Translations under genes and position numbers: made by a program
Part shown: positions 1-11,829 of the stretch, piece by piece
How positions within the stretch are numbered: the stretch's first letter is position 1
Layout of the letters: every line of letters starts with the position of its first letter
From: Mytilisepta virgata
Lineage: Eukaryota > Mollusca > Bivalvia > Mytilida > Mytilidae
Direction of reading: 5' to 3'
DNA length: 64,000 bases
Assembly (NCBI GenBank): GCA_028015205.1
Contig: CM051510.1
Location: 26,164,580-26,228,579 of the forward strand
Notes under the pieces: generated by a model
What the model saw: the letters and a program-made list of their open reading frames with translations, nothing else
The model's database searches: none
Told to the model about the DNA's origin: nothing

Positions 1-260
1 TGACACCTTACCAAACTTTATACTTCACTGGCAATGTGACGGGTGCCTTTAACGGAGCAGGACATGCTTACCCTTCGGGAGCACCTGATGTCACTCCTGG
101 TTTTTAATGGGAGTTCACATGTGCTTTAGTTTCTGTGCTGTCTTGTTCTAGTTTTGTTTAGTTAATTATACGGTTTTTTATTCTTTTAGTTATACATGTA
201 TCCCTCAGTGTTTGTGCTCCATTCTCCTTACTTTGTCTTTTCTTTGGACTTGGAATTTTC
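1..260 (+). repeat. Dispersed repeat tail, bivalve-type
   Basis: This stretch, with a 'ggagcaggacatgcttaccc' core followed by a T-rich tail, resembles a repeat I associate with mussel genomic and transcript 3' ends. No open frame is convincing. The family assignment is from memory, and the element probably starts before the window. Confidence 0.4.
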
Positions 261-359
261 TCGCTCTGTTGTCGATTCGGTATTATTTGCCGATATTTCA
301 TATTTTCGACTTTTCTCTAAGGAAGCAACCAGTTGATTTTATGGGGGAAGGGGGCATGA

Positions 360-560
360 AGTAATCTTAAGTTCTGCCTTTTTTTTCAACAAAATTTCGA
401 GACTTCCTTTTTTCACTATCTGGTGTTGTCCTGCCTTTTCCTTCTGGTGTCATGCTTTTTTCCACTACATTTTTATCCTGCTTTTTTTCTGAGGATTTTT
501 GGTCCTGCCTTTTTTTTCAGGAAATTTTGCATCCTGCCTTTTCTTAAAATTCCTTCCAAA
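360..560 (+). repeat. T-rich imperfect tandem repeat
   Basis: The words TCCTGCCTTTT or TCCTGCTTTTTTT recur about five times at irregular 30-50 base spacing, each followed by a short variable stretch. The 61-codon open frame over it is a composition artefact rich in Phe and Leu. No function is visible. Confidence 0.55.
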
Positions 561-1380
561 ATGGTTCGAGCCTATCGTAGTTCGACTGTTATTTATGAAT
601 TTAATTGAAAAAAAGTAAAACCGGAAGTAAATACAGTGAGAAGTGGGTAGTTGAAGATGTCACCACGGTTTAGTGAACAATAGTAAGATTAGTATGAAGA
701 GGAACACTGAGGGGGATATAAAATATGTATAGTGTTAAAGGAAAATATTCAATGAAACGATTCATATAAGGTAGGGATTTTTTTCAGTAAGTTAATGGTA
801 CAAAAAGCATCCGAAGCGGAGACGGTCGTGACATTCGTTAGCCACCTTTTTCTATTATATATGGATAGTCGACCTTCCCATTGATAGAAACAAGTGCCTG
901 TGTAATATTCTCTCTATTTCCTCAAAATCCAACAAAGGGTTTAGTAGGAGTTTACAATTTCAATGATCATAGACAGTCTGTTCGTCTGATATAAATGTAC
1001 CATCGACTACTTTTTTATTTAATTTATCGATATTTCAAATGAGGTTGTTACAACCTTGACATAAGAATGCTTACTATAGGTATTAATGTCATTGCCAAGA
1101 ATACTCTCGATAATAAACGATCATTAAATGTAGTCAATCGGCTGGGGACGATCGGCTGTCATGTGTTAAAAAACTCCTTTGCGTGATAAATACCATTCTG
1201 CAGTAGAACATACAAAAGGTCAGGTGAAGGGCCGGGTTCATCAGTCTTAGTTTTTTTTAATTTAACACGTGTGAAAAAAAAATTGTCCAGCTGATTGAGG
1301 GTACTGTACACTATAAACCCCGATCCATTTCTGTTAAAATAGGTTTAAGCATATGCTAAGTGATTCAAAATGAGACTTAC

Positions 1381-1477
1381 TATCCGGAGTACAAACGTTG
1401 CTTCCATCAGACAGAGTAGTACAAACTTCTCCCTTCACGCATGGCGGACTGGGCGTACATCTCTCGTACAAAGGAAT
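1381..1477 (-). CDS. EGF-like exon of minus-strand PAN/EGF gene
   Basis: This 97-nt exon reads on the minus strand from an AG acceptor just above 1477 to a GTAAGT donor just below 1381. It encodes IPLYERCTPSPPCVKGEVC followed by a DGSNVC segment: four cysteines in an EGF-like pattern. It is nearly identical in layout and length to the plus-strand exon at 47186-47282, also 97 nt, with the same phase at both ends (phase 0 in, phase 1 out). The PAN exon at 7158-7511 ends in phase 0, so the two join in frame. Later exons, expected to encode a C-type lectin domain by analogy, lie to the left of the window. What is seen is the exon borders and paralogy; the extracellular role is inferred. Confidence 0.8.
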
Positions 1478-2384
1478 CTAAAAATATGAGATGACGCAAG
1501 CATTTAAAACGTTGCTCGTATTTTCACAACGAAAAATAAATTGTGGATTTATATGTAATTCAGAGGATTCAGTATATATAACTGAGACAATGAGATAACG
1601 GTAGGATTTTGTGGTGGGAAGATATACAATTGTTTATATGAAAGTAAGCTACATGTATACAATACTGAGGTCATTTAGTAGTGATGCGATTTATCCTGCA
1701 AATTTTTAACCTTTGTTAGTTTTTTTTAACTATAAAGTCCAATCTAGTTTTTTTATCATCTGACATTGAACAAATGGCCTTTACCGTAAAAGTTCTTATT
1801 GAGAATTGCCAAGGGTAAGAAGGTCAAAAGTCCCTTAATTAAGAAATGCACCATAATATACGTTACTGAATTTGGAAGTCATAGATACAGTGAACTGAGA
1901 AATGTAAAATGACAATAATTATCAATGTTGAATTTTGAAACGAACCACTATATATAGCTCTACAGATGCAGCAAACACTTTTCTAATAACAAAAGCTTTT
2001 GAAGGAAATTTCAATATAAGAAAAATAAATTATTTACAAAGTAAGACATTCAATTTATTCACCAAAAGCACTAGAAGAGATAAATATGGAAAATACAAAT
2101 ATGCTAACAGTAAAAATTATATATATATATATTTCAATCCAAGAGCATTGCGATAGCAAACATTTTTGTAATTAAAAAACCAAAATATGAAATATGTGCA
2201 TAGCCTCATAATAAGATTTGCTCATAATAAACATCAAATTAATTACTGAAGAATACTGTATCTAAGTATCGCTTTCGGAGACAATATTAACATAAATTTC
2301 CTGCTGATGAAATCCAAGGCCCCGAGCGTATCACTAGTATTCCGATACTAGCATCAAGTCGATACTGTAAATTTTCTCTTTTAA
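1478..2384 (-). other. Intron, no recognisable feature
   Basis: AT-rich intronic DNA of the minus-strand lectin-like gene. Only short open frames and low-complexity AT tracts are seen. Confidence 0.5.
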
Positions 2385-2922
2385 AAATTTACCTTTCAAG
2401 GGCAATAACTCCTTAAGGGGTCAATTGACCAGTTTTGTCATGTTGACTTATTTGTAGATCATACTTTGCTGAACAGTTTTGACATGTATACTTTCTCTCT
2501 ATCTATGATAATATTAAAGATAATAACCTTAAACTTCAAAATTTCCTTAAAATAAAGAATTCAGGGGCAATAACCCAAACAAAGGGTTGATCGATTCGTC
2601 TAAAAATTTCATCGCAGGTAGATTTTTACCCATTCACTTATGATCTAAATGCTTTAGTTTTTGAGATATAAGCCAGAAACTGCATTTCACCCCTATACAT
2701 GTATTCTATTTTTAGCAATAACAGCCATGTTTGTCGGAAACATTTGTTAACTAGAGACCCTAAGGAACATCCATGTAAAGTTTGAAAGTATTTGGCCTAG
2801 TTGTTCAGAGGAAAATTTTTTAAATTAGTTTACGATGACGCACGACGAAGGACGTTGGACAAAGACGGACGCGAAGTGATGGCATAAGTTTTCATAGCCC
2901 TTTGGTCCAGGTGAGCTAAAAA
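2385..2922 (-). repeat. Dispersed bivalve repeat, GCTCACCTGG family, reversed
   Basis: Read on the minus strand, it starts TTTTTAGCTCACCTGG, continues into a CGTCCGT-rich segment and then into 'cctctgaa' and 'gggcaataactcc' words. These match the better preserved plus-strand copy at 44818-46118. It is non-coding and probably non-autonomous. It lies in the intron between 1477 and 7158. Confidence 0.65.
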
Positions 2923-3968
2923 GTAACTTTTGGAAAATACCGTTTAGAACAACGTTCAAGTTTCCTGTAATACCCTGGCTAACCGGACAATATTAAAGTT
3001 TCATTAACTTTCAGTTTACAATTATAGAAACAGCCAGTTTATAACACTTTTATTAACTAATCGTATATAAGACCATAATAACATTAGTGTGTTTGTATAT
3101 TTCATTAAAATAAGTTTACGTTTTCTTAAGAACAGCTTTATACAGGTTTCTTCAGAATTTCAAAAATGTACGTAGTATACTTTTATATTGTATATGAGAG
3201 ATTGGTCGTCTTTTAGCTTATTTCAAAAATGTCACGTTGATCCTAATTTTATTATTTTTATAGGACATTTTGCCTATTGAGACACACTTATTTAGTGCAT
3301 TGCTTTTCAATGAAAACTACATGCTGAACTACAATCCACGGAACAATTATTTACAATTTCTATTGCAGTTTAAACAATAAGGCATAAGTAGTAGTACCTT
3401 CTTTTCCTGTATTGGCCCGGGACCGAAAAGTGTGTATTAATATCTGCCGGTCTACGCCATCACTGTGAAGCATGCCTTATTTACAATATTAGGGCTGATT
3501 TAATATTATTTAGCCCACTCTTTCTTTGTGTCGTATCGTTGGATATTTTTTCATATCCCAGATTTTTAAATGCCTTGGGTATCATGTCATTTACAACATT
3601 TTGATCGTTTAACAACATACCAAAAGGCAGTAGCAAACCACTTCCAATGATGTTCAAATAGTTCCCGAATACACGTAGAAAATTACATCTTTCTGAAAAC
3701 CCAAAACCAAATTGAGGAAATTCTGAAATTATTATTTTCTCTTTCAATAGAACAGATCTGCTGTAAACCGCTTGTTCAATTTATATACAATATTCAGGTA
3801 AAAAGAAGAGTAGAGGATATATGCTGAAGTGTGGATAAAAAGAAAACGTATCAAACGCACAGAAAGGTGCAACTTTTGAAATACAACTATTATTGTTTTA
3901 ATACAAATATAAAATAGCTGACGTGTTTTTACAAGTATTCCATTTTGAAAGATTATGTGAATTCGGCA
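2923..3968. other. Intron, no supported feature
   Basis: An 88-codon minus-strand open frame at 3481-3747 has no recognisable domain and AT-rich codon use like the surrounding intron. I see no splice-supported exon here. Confidence 0.4.
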
Positions 3969-4137
3969 TTGGCGGATCCAGGATAGGGCTGGTTTTGGGG
4001 GTTGGAACCCCTCGTCCCTCTATTTCGGAAAATTTGTAAAAATTGCCGAAAATTATACCAAAATTGGCCTTTTTTTTATTATGGAATGCCTATTTTTTAC
4101 AGGAATCCTCCTTTATAAATTGTCTGGATCCGCGCCT
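3969..4137. mobile_element. Small MITE with GGCGGATCCAG ends
   Basis: The left end has TGGCGGATCCAGG and the right end CTGGATCCGCGCC, giving imperfect terminal inverted repeats about 165 bp apart. The interior contains a G-run then 'cccctcgtccc'. It is non-coding, and I know similar short elements from mussel and other invertebrate DNA. Confidence 0.55.
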
Positions 4138-4612
4138 GAATTTCGGCCAAATGTTTTTTCATTTAAAAAAATTACACCTTTAAAGCAAAACTTCAACTTG
4201 ACCTTTGCACATAGTAGGGAACCATATTGTATATCTAAATTTAAACCTTTAAAGAGAAAAATGAATGGGGACCTCCCCCGACAACGTTTCTCTGAAATGA
4301 TCAACAACTAAATCGACCTAATTAAATAAATATTCAACATAAGCCAAGGCAGTAGGCTTGCAACTTTGATATAAACCATTTACAACTTATTAGTCCAATC
4401 TGAACGTCCCGATACATACAGCTTTTTAGTAGATGCATTTCTAGTTAAATGATGTACATGTAGTGAACAGAAGCTCAATGTACATTGCTTTACTTGGTTG
4501 AAAAATCAAGACAAATCCCAGGGGGAAGGCTTATTGTTATTGACATTCAAGTTTAATTGGTAATAATTGTTCATCAAGAACTCGACAAAGAAAGTATAGG
4601 CTAAATAATTAA

Positions 4613-4693
4613 TTCAATCCCTGGTGATTGTATATGAACAACATAACTTCGGTTCGAAGTTATCTTGTTCATATACTGTGACCTGGGATTGAA
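4613..4693. repeat. Foldback palindrome
   Basis: The arms TTCAATCCCTGG and CCTGGGATTGAA enclose further inverted pairs, including TATATGAACAA/TTGTTCATATA and ATAACTTCG/CGAAGTTAT around a 3-nt loop. The whole 81 bp folds into one long hairpin. It sits directly left of a TTAA-flanked MITE. Confidence 0.7.
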
Positions 4694-4707
4694 TAACTAA
4701 TACTTAA

Positions 4708-4977
4708 GGTATCCGGACCATAATAGATCGTTTTCGAAAATTGTATCTCATTTTGACCGTGAATGACTGAAAAAAACAATTTAAAGCTGAAATTTTGTAT
4801 GTATATTTTTCTCAAGTTGAAACACACTTTGTTCTTATATGCAGAGTCTGTAAAAATAAGTTAGTTATATTGGCATTTCCGAGGTTTGCCGATAATTACC
4901 GAGGTCATTTCAATTGCGTTGTATAGAACATCCGGAAACTTTTAAATAATCACGTGGTCATTTATGGTCCGGATATC
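4708..4977. mobile_element. MITE with TTAA duplications (piggyBac-like)
   Basis: The terminal inverted repeats are GGTATCCGGACCATAA on the left and TTATGGTCCGGATATC on the right. Both ends are flanked by TTAA (4704-4707 and 4978-4981), the target duplication typical of piggyBac-type elements. It is 270 bp long with no coding capacity. Seen: the ends and TTAA. Inferred: the superfamily. Confidence 0.7.
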
Positions 4978-4981
4978 TTAA

Positions 4982-5404
4982 TCAATTGGAATTAGTAGTT
5001 AATACTCTTCCACTCCTTCACCTCTTTTCATTTCAGTAGTACAAGGGGAAATGCAAAGTCGACTCTTCGCCTCTTATTTGCCATCCTTGTTAGTCTGGAC
5101 CGTCAAGTGTCGAGATATTGTAAGCTAAGATTTATTCATGTAACGTTATGTCCTGTTCAGGAGAAATCAATTTCCCCTCTACCACCCAAATCGGACTTTG
5201 CCTGTATCTAAGCTTATCGTGTTGCTAATGTAGATATAATGTAATGAAAATTAAGAACGTTATCTATGACAGGGATCGGTTGCCAAATTTCTCCGTAACT
5301 TCATTCAGTTTTAGGTGATGACCTTAGATTTTTCTCATTTAAGAAACAGATTCCTTAAGAGAAGGAATCGTTCAACTACATGGACAAAATGTTTGATCTA
5401 ACCT
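4982..5404. other. Intron, nothing recognised
   Basis: Intronic sequence without an open frame or repeat that I recognise. Confidence 0.4.
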
Positions 5405-5545
5405 AAACCCAAAGGGTTGTGTTAGCTATTGCCCTCAATTAGCGTCCGTCGTCTGTCGTCATAAACTTTCTTTTAAATATCTTCTCTTAACTTACTGGAA
5501 GTTGAATCCAGTTGAGCGATACAGGTTCCTATCGTACATTCTCTA
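5405..5545 (+). repeat. Fragment of GCTCACCTGG-family repeat
   Basis: A short piece contains GTGTTAGCTATTGCC, then CGTCCGTCGTCTGTCGTC, then 'atcttctct', and ends GTTGAGCGATACAGG. These are the internal deletion-joined start and end words of the same dispersed family as 44818-46118. Confidence 0.55.
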
Positions 5546-5562
5546 AATCAAATGTTCACATA

Positions 5563-5579
5563 CCCCCCCCCCCCCCCCC
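5563..5579 (+). repeat. Poly-C tract
   Basis: A run of 17 C, followed after one A by four more C. Sequence length at this homopolymer is likely unreliable. Confidence 0.9.
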
Positions 5580-5984
5580 ACCCCAGTTAAATGTATATCT
5601 AACCCATTTCCAGTATATTTCTAGACGACAGAAAAATCCACCTAACAAATCATTTAATTATTTGATTACAACATGATATTTATACTTAATACCCCTCCTT
5701 TGAGGAAAAAAAATAATTGTACCCAAATATGTTCATGTTCTAATTACATCCGAAACAAGAAATTGAAAAACGCAAATTATAATTAGTAAATCGAAACCAT
5801 ACTAATTAACTACATCCGGTAGAACATTATTTTTCAGTAGGAAAAACAACGTATTAAATAATTCATATTTCAATTAACAGACTTTAAATGTTTGATAATT
5901 AATGAAAAATATCGTTAGTATTCACAATATACACTATACAAAGAAAGCCAAAAAAAAGTATTTCCCCCAACTCACTAATCATAA

Positions 5985-6157
5985 AACCTTGCTTGAAAAT
6001 AAAGGATTCTAAACTAAACTATTTTTTAAAAATGCATGTCGCCTAGAAACTATGCATGCACCCCCAGTCAAAAATAAAGACTGGATTATAACACTAAGAC
6101 AGAGGAGCTGTTAAATATTTCGATAATAGAGCAACTGAATAGAGACAGAGATTCTTA
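5985..6157 (+). repeat. Older dispersed repeat, left half, split by MITE
   Basis: This half (AAAATGCATGTCGCC, then GACTGGATTATAACAC) and its continuation at 6462-6640 align with the uninterrupted relative at 13984-14335. The translated remnants suggest decayed coding sequence with frequent stops (e.g. KDWII), but I do not recognise the protein. Confidence 0.6.
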
Positions 6158-6461
6158 GGCCACATCAAAATTTTAGTTCTTTGGATTTTTGAATGGCAAA
6201 AATAAGTTTTCTGGCGAAGGTCAAATTTACGTGCGGCACAAATTTTTTAGTATAAAATATTGTGACAAATCCCAATTTTTTACAAATTTTAGGAGCGGGT
6301 GAACAATTTGTTTTTATTCTTTTCTTTAAAAAGAAGAATTTGGGGCGAATTTTGATGATTTTTGCAAAATGAGGCGGCATAAATTTTTTTTCTTAAAATT
6401 TACATAGTCCAATAATTGGAGCGACAAAATCCAAAGAACTAAAAATCATTTTGATGTGGCC
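6158..6461. mobile_element. MITE with TTA duplications (Harbinger-like)
   Basis: The inverted ends are GGCCACATCAAAATTTTAG on the left and AAAATCATTTTGATGTGGCC on the right, flanked by TTA at 6155-6157 and 6462-6464. A 3-bp TTA duplication is the PIF/Harbinger signature. The 304-bp interior is non-coding. The related repeat at 13984-14335 lacks this insert and shows the empty site. Confidence 0.75.
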
Positions 6462-6900
6462 TTAAAAGAAAAAAGTTGCAATGCGAAAATTCCAAATTGA
6501 AGAAGAACTAGCCATACGAGCAAATATCGATGGGTAAATTAAGAGTAAAGTCAAGTAAAAAAAAAAAGCGTGTAAGAATAAAAAGAACTTGGTGGTAAAA
6601 ATGGGCTTTTGAAATAGAAATGATAGAGATGGAACAAACGATGGATGGACTAATTATTGTTTAACATCCAGTTTCAACCATTAAGTGCATATCAGGACGA
6701 AAACATGTTGATATGGTATAAATATGAACCGCTGAGCCGATTTTTAATGAGCTAGCTCACGAATAAACAGTTCGCAAAAAGACATATCACCCCACGATGG
6801 ACATATTTTATCGACTCCGATCCGACCAGTCCTTTGGTCTTACTTCTTGATGCTATGTGACCTTCCACACTCGAGGCAAAAATGCTACCACGAGACCATA
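6462..6900 (+). repeat. Older repeat, right half, and adjoining repeat-like DNA
   Basis: Up to about 6640 it continues the repeat broken by the MITE (TTGAAGAAGAACTAGCC aligns with 14162-14178). The following 'gatggacatattttatcgac' segment looks like another mussel-type dispersed sequence. No gene is seen. Confidence 0.4.
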
Positions 6901-7157
6901 TAAAGGGTGGTTTGGAACAAACGATAAAAAAAATGTTGATTGATTCTGCAATGTTCTATGCCACCATATATTAATATGGTGCCTGATTTTTGCCACCTAG
7001 TTTTGCCGTTCCGACGACAAAAAAAATGAAAAATGAAGACAAAACGAGATAACGACATATCCTACTGACACTTCTTTCCTTTTTCAGGTTTATCGTTTTC
7101 GTACTAGAATCAATAAATCAATATAATGGTCAGGAAAGAAGATGCAAAAATACATAC

Positions 7158-7511
7158 CCCTCTGTATTGGTCTACTTCTACATAAACATAGCCTTGTGCA
7201 GTTTGAAAATGCAACACGGATGACGAATTATCCATTTTCATGTTTATTTCACACACCCGCAAGTCTAAATTGTAGTTGAACGAATGACATTCTGGTCGAT
7301 AGATACATTTATCTAAGCAAGAATTCGGTCCTTCGTTATTAAATGTAATTACCACGAAAGCATGTCCTGTTAGTCTTGTATCTTTTCTGTCCTCTTTAAC
7401 TCTAAGTCGACCAGAAGTACACTGTTGAGCCCAAACCATGATGACAAATGACAGAAAAATTCCGAGAACATTTCCTGTCATAACGAGATATGTCATCAGT
7501 CTTGAAAACAT
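7158..7511 (-). CDS. Signal peptide + PAN/Apple exon, minus-strand gene
   Basis: This first coding exon starts at the ATG at 7511 and ends at a GTATGT donor below 7158, giving 354 nt or 118 codons, phase 0. Residues 1-29 form a hydrophobic leader ending near MVWAQQC, so the product is probably secreted. The rest carries a PAN/Apple-like pattern: NSCLDKCIYRPECHSFNY, then RVCEIN, then YVEVDQYRG. It is highly similar to the plus-strand exon at 30553-30897 and to the dead copy at 15470-15811. It joins in phase to the EGF-like exon at 1381-1477 across a 5.7-kb intron. PAN and lectin domains bind proteins or sugars, so an extracellular recognition or mucus/immune role is plausible but inferred. Confidence 0.85.
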
Positions 7512-7640
7512 TATACAATACTTATTCTGGCTTCTATTTAGTCAAATATGAAACAAGTCAACTCCATGAAACAAATACAGCCTTTAACGGATGGTTTGGT
7601 TTATTATAAATATTTAAATACTCGATTTAAATGGTATCAG
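7512..7640 (-). promoter_or_regulatory. Probable promoter region, AT-box
   Basis: On the minus strand upstream of the ATG at 7511 is TATTTAAATATTTATAATAA (about 7597-7620), a TATA-like segment. The plus-strand paralogue also has a TTTAAATATATAT box upstream of its ATG. No transcript data are available; the call rests on position and shared composition. Confidence 0.25.
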
Positions 7641-8559
7641 ACTGTAAAAGGTAAAACATTGCCTTGAAATTCCTTATCGTTTTTGGTATTTAGGATTGTG
7701 TACGCTAGAGTAAATCATTCAATTATGCATACATGAGTACGTATAGTTCAATTATCCGTTTAATGAAAATTACACCCATTGGATGCACGCAAAGAAGAAT
7801 TACACAATTTCAAGAATACAGTGGCATTTCAGTGAAAAATGAAGACCTTAGTCTAAAAATATTATCGTTGACAATAATTAGTCTAAAAATAATATGCTGT
7901 TGGCGTGGCCAATGATGCGAGTACAGCAATATAACCCTTTCCAGAAACTCATTTCCGGTATCATAGTTCTGATTATAATTTGAAGCAAGTTATTTCCCTT
8001 ACTTTAGTTCTTCCGGCGAACCAAACTTCTTCTTGCCTTAGTATATAGCACAATATGGCTGCTCCCATTAAACAAAGACTTTTCTAAATGACCCATATGT
8101 AGAAAATGCATGTGCTCCTATAGCGCTCGAGGCGCTCGCTATTATCATTGACAAATACTTGTGCACTACAATTTGTTAATATAAAAGGTAGTGCACAATA
8201 TGAAAAAAATATTGTATGAGTCTGTGTTGTAACTGAAAATCCGTATTGGACGAAACGCCACAGAATAAAACACTAAACTATGGAATCAAATAGCACATAG
8301 CAGATATTAGACATAACAGAGAACCACTGCATCCAGGACATGATAGAAAAAATATATAACAAATCTTCATATTATAGAAGATGCCTTGAAGGACAGTGGA
8401 TGCAAAGACTATAAATACAATCAAACGATTTACTCCAACACTAAACTGTAAATAGCTTTAACGAAACAGAACTTTGACGTCGTAAGACGAATAATGCCGT
8501 CAATGTATTGTAACATGATGTTACCAGAAGGTAAACAAGTACAATACAGAAATTATTTG
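7641..8559. other. Intergenic, nothing recognised
   Basis: AT-rich intergenic DNA upstream of the minus-strand gene. No splice-supported exon or repeat structure was found. Confidence 0.4.
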
Positions 8560-8640
8560 AAAAAGATGGATGTTATACCATGTAGTTGGGTGCAGGAATA
8601 AAGAAGCTGAAGTAGGCAGGTGGCCGAAACGTCGAAAGAT
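8560..8640 (+). repeat. Penelope-like element tail with hammerhead-like motif
   Basis: At 8607-8633, CTGAAGTAGGC, a short loop, then GCCGAAACGTC resembles the decayed hammerhead core found at the ends of Penelope-like elements. No coding part of such an element is adjacent. Flanking strands do not pair, so it should be inactive. Confidence 0.4.
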
Positions 8641-8715
8641 GGTTGATTTCAATTGTGTATTGCCCCTGACCTTTATTCATGGCTATTTTAAACAATTCCA
8701 ATTGATTATCAAGAT

Positions 8716-9095
8716 TTCTCCTATTCTTGGCGTGTTTAATCGGCGGGATACAAATACATAATATTTTTAACCACTTCCCGGTGATTAAATTTCTGCATGG
8801 AAATTCCCGCCGTTTTTTCTACAGTTTTTGGAACAATAAACTAGAGAAGTCCCGAAATGACGTCCATGTAAACAAACTACATAGAAACGATATTTTCTTG
8901 AGGTGTTGGTCGAAAATCATAGAAGAAATAGATTCTCCTTCACTTTACTCGTAAGTTATAGCATTTCTCCACCCTCGATAGTTAAATTTTAGATTTTAAC
9001 AGGCTCGCTGAAGCTCGCGTGTTGAAAATCAAAAATTTAACTATCTCGGGTGGAAAAATTCCATAACTCACTCGTACCTGAAGGAGAATCTATAT
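8716..9095. repeat. Foldback dispersed repeat, copy 1
   Basis: It contains long inverted arms: AGATTCTCCTTCA near 8930 pairs with TGAAGGAGAATCT near 9090, and the CTCCACCCTCGATAGTTAAA arm pairs with TTTAACTATCTCGGGTGG. The same sequence recurs at 29585-29955, so it is a mobile or formerly mobile non-coding repeat. Confidence 0.7.
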
Positions 9096-11040
9096 TTAAA
9101 TAATTAAGTGAAACTCGTCAGGTACAAGTTTTTGCATTAAAATTTCTAGATAAAAGTGCCCGAAAAGCATACGACGAGGCTAATTTACTACATTCGTAGA
9201 ATACTTCACGTAATATATACATATTAGGTATATATACCTAACCTAATAACACATCATAATTTTGACAAGAACACTTTTATTTATAATTGTTTTCAATTGC
9301 ACATTTATAAAAAAAAAACTTGTTATGTCACGTTAACTCGTAAGTAAAGTATTCTGCCTCTCGAAATTCGTTCGTCTTAGGCAAAAAAACTTATCTGATA
9401 TAAAAATGTAATCATTAATAAAAGATGGAATTATGACTCTCTGTTTAATTATATTGAAATAGTAGGGAAAACACAATTTAATTTTAATAAAGTGGGTGGG
9501 GGGAGGGGGGTTCGAAAAAAGTAAAGCCAATAAATTTGGTTCAAAAGATGTGGCGAAATTAAGGGAATTAAATCGACACAAATTTTAGTATATTTTGATA
9601 AAAGGGTTGGTGCACCCTCAAAGACTTCAGGGTATTGCAGCGAAATCAATCAAACGACTGCTGCATTATATATTGTTGTAAGTAATGAAAGAAGTTTTTG
9701 GAACCCCTGTTGAATCTCGCAACCAAGACAACTGGAATTGATTAATTTAATGGGAACTGTTCATCTGTGGGAAAATATTGATCAATAAACTAATGTTTTA
9801 TTGGGTGGATTTTTTTAAGCCATCATTTGTTACATTAATATTGCATGCTTTAATTTTCTTCACGCTATCAACCAGAAAGTATTTAAATATTAATTGCATG
9901 TTTGTTTAAGCCCAAAATGTTCTACTGGGTATAATTATAATTTTTATTTTTTATTTTTTCTATAATTTGCATTATCAATGTTATTTTACCGGATTTAATT
10001 ATAGTATCAGCAATATTTTTTGCGTTATTCTTAATTATTTTTTAAGAAGAACTGTATTACGTATTATTTGCAATTAAACAGAAATAAAATGATAAGATAA
10101 TTTGTTCTTTATACTTAAAATAAGCTGGAAATAGGTAAAACAAAAACAAAAACAAAAAGAAAACGGGATCTTAATTTGAATAGTAAATTAGATGAATTAA
10201 GAATAATCTTCTATGTAGCTGAACTATTACTTGTGTTCAGGAATATGTATATGATAAAAAAAATTTAAGGCGGTCACCGAAAAAACTAATTGACGTTACT
10301 TCGAATCTACGAATCTGCTGTAGATAAGTTTCTTTCTTTTGATACGTACATAAGCGACATGTAGATTGTGGTGGATTCGAAATTAATTTAATCGGAATCG
10401 GGTATAACGTCATCACAAAAACGCTAAGGCAAATTTCGAAGCTCAAAGTTTTTGACGTACAAGCATGACAAATAAGATCGAGGCGAATATTAGTCTTTGT
10501 CTGTATCCGTTTACTACTTACATGCTGGATGTATTCCTCCTAAGGACATTTCAAAATGGAAGAGTGTTCATAATTTATTTGAAATATAATCAAGAAAAAT
10601 AAGATGTATGCTCCTCTCCTTCGCAACATGTTTCTTCACTTATAAGAGTCAGACTTTCTAAAAGAGTTTCCGAAAAATAACAAGCCTGACTTTTGTCGTC
10701 GCGTAAACGACCCAAACCTTTTTTCAAAACCGTCTTCAACTATATGGTAGAACAGCCACTTTCTGAAATCATTTCTGCGAAATGACTTTTTTACCCTTTG
10801 GTAATATCATGTCGTACATTTGTTATGTCATGTCCTGTATGCAGTGGTCCGTTTGGTTAAAGTTTAGACACGGCTGTTTCCCTGTTGTGTCTAATATCTG
10901 CTATCTGTTCTTTGATTCTATCCTTCAGTGTTTCTTTTTTCTCTCCTACGTAAAAGTATTTCGCTAATTCACTAACTACAAAACTTTATCTTTTTCAAAA
11001 TGATAAATATTTTGAATACGTCGCGTTGTTTAAAAAAAGG
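9096..11040. other. AT-rich intergenic DNA, nothing recognised
   Basis: Includes short AT palindromes (TATATATACCTA near 9225) and low-complexity runs such as an AAAAAC run near 10139. Open frames up to 82 codons have no domain and no splice context. Confidence 0.4.
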
Positions 11041-11600
11041 ACAAATACACCTAAGAAGCAATCAAAGAAACGTAATCCATTGGACAGACAAACCCGGGAA
11101 GACAAATGAACAACCACAAGACAACAAATAAACACAGAAAACTAAAACACAATGAACAACACGAACTCCTATAAAAACCAGCAGTGACCCAGGTGCTCCG
11201 TATACGACACCCGTCGTGAAGTTCAACAAAGTCAATCCGGGGGAAGTCACAAATCGGTGGAGGTACTTGAAAGGTTACGACAGTGGGAACAGGTCTAACA
11301 TCATCTTAGATATTGGAACACTGTAATGGTCAATCAATTCGTGATGACGACCGTAAAATGTCCTAAGTGATGACATCAACTTATCCCTGATAAAACCCTG
11401 GTTAAGAAGCTTTTTTAGCATCAGTAACCCTCTTTGTCGAAAGTCAGGGTAACTCACGCATGCCCTTGAAAATCGGATAAGCTGAGAAACGTAGACGCGA
11501 TATGCAGGCGATGCTGGTATATTGCTACTCAAGAAGGAAAAATTAACAATAGGAAAGTTGAAGACGTCACGTTTGTCATAAGGTTTTGTCTTCAAATGTC
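11041..11600 (-). pseudogene. Retroelement ORF fragment (SQLIRFSRAC type)
   Basis: On the minus strand, the peptide from YDKRDVFNFPIVNFSFL through YRVYVSQLIRFSRAC to LLNQGFIRDKL is a segment I recognise as recurring at the end of retroelement polyproteins in bivalves and other invertebrates. I cannot name its clade with certainty. A stop follows HYSVPISKMMLDLFPLS. Downstream, another minus frame (11062-11250) looks like its decayed continuation. No start or catalytic region is present, so it is a truncated relic. Confidence 0.5.
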
Positions 11601-11730
11601 CCTCATAGTCTATTTCAAGAATATTTTTAAAATAAGGGGAAACCTCCTCAAAAGTATTCCCTTATGAAAGTTCGTACAGTGTTGAGGCCTCGATCTAAGG
11701 TTAAGTTTTTTCCATAGTCTATTCAGTGGT

Positions 11731-11732
<2 letters not shown>

Positions 11733-11758
<26 letters not shown>
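11733..11758. repeat. (TA)n microsatellite
   Basis: About 13 TA units. It separates the retroelement fragment from the 3' end of the minus-strand Penelope-like element. Confidence 0.9.
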
Positions 11759-11761
<3 letters not shown>

Positions 11762-11829
11762 GTCTAAAAAGTTGCAAAACAACATCAAAATAAACAAATA
11801 AAATTTTGAATTATAAAAATAATTCAAAC

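Noticed and set aside
3481..3747. 88-codon minus-strand frame
   Set aside because: It falls in the intron between two well-supported exons of the same strand, with no matching splice sites and no recognisable motif.
4613..4693. ATAACTTCG ... CGAAGTTAT resembling half-sites of a loxP recombination site
   Set aside because: Only 9 bp match, the spacer is 3 bp and the words are part of a larger natural foldback; chance similarity.
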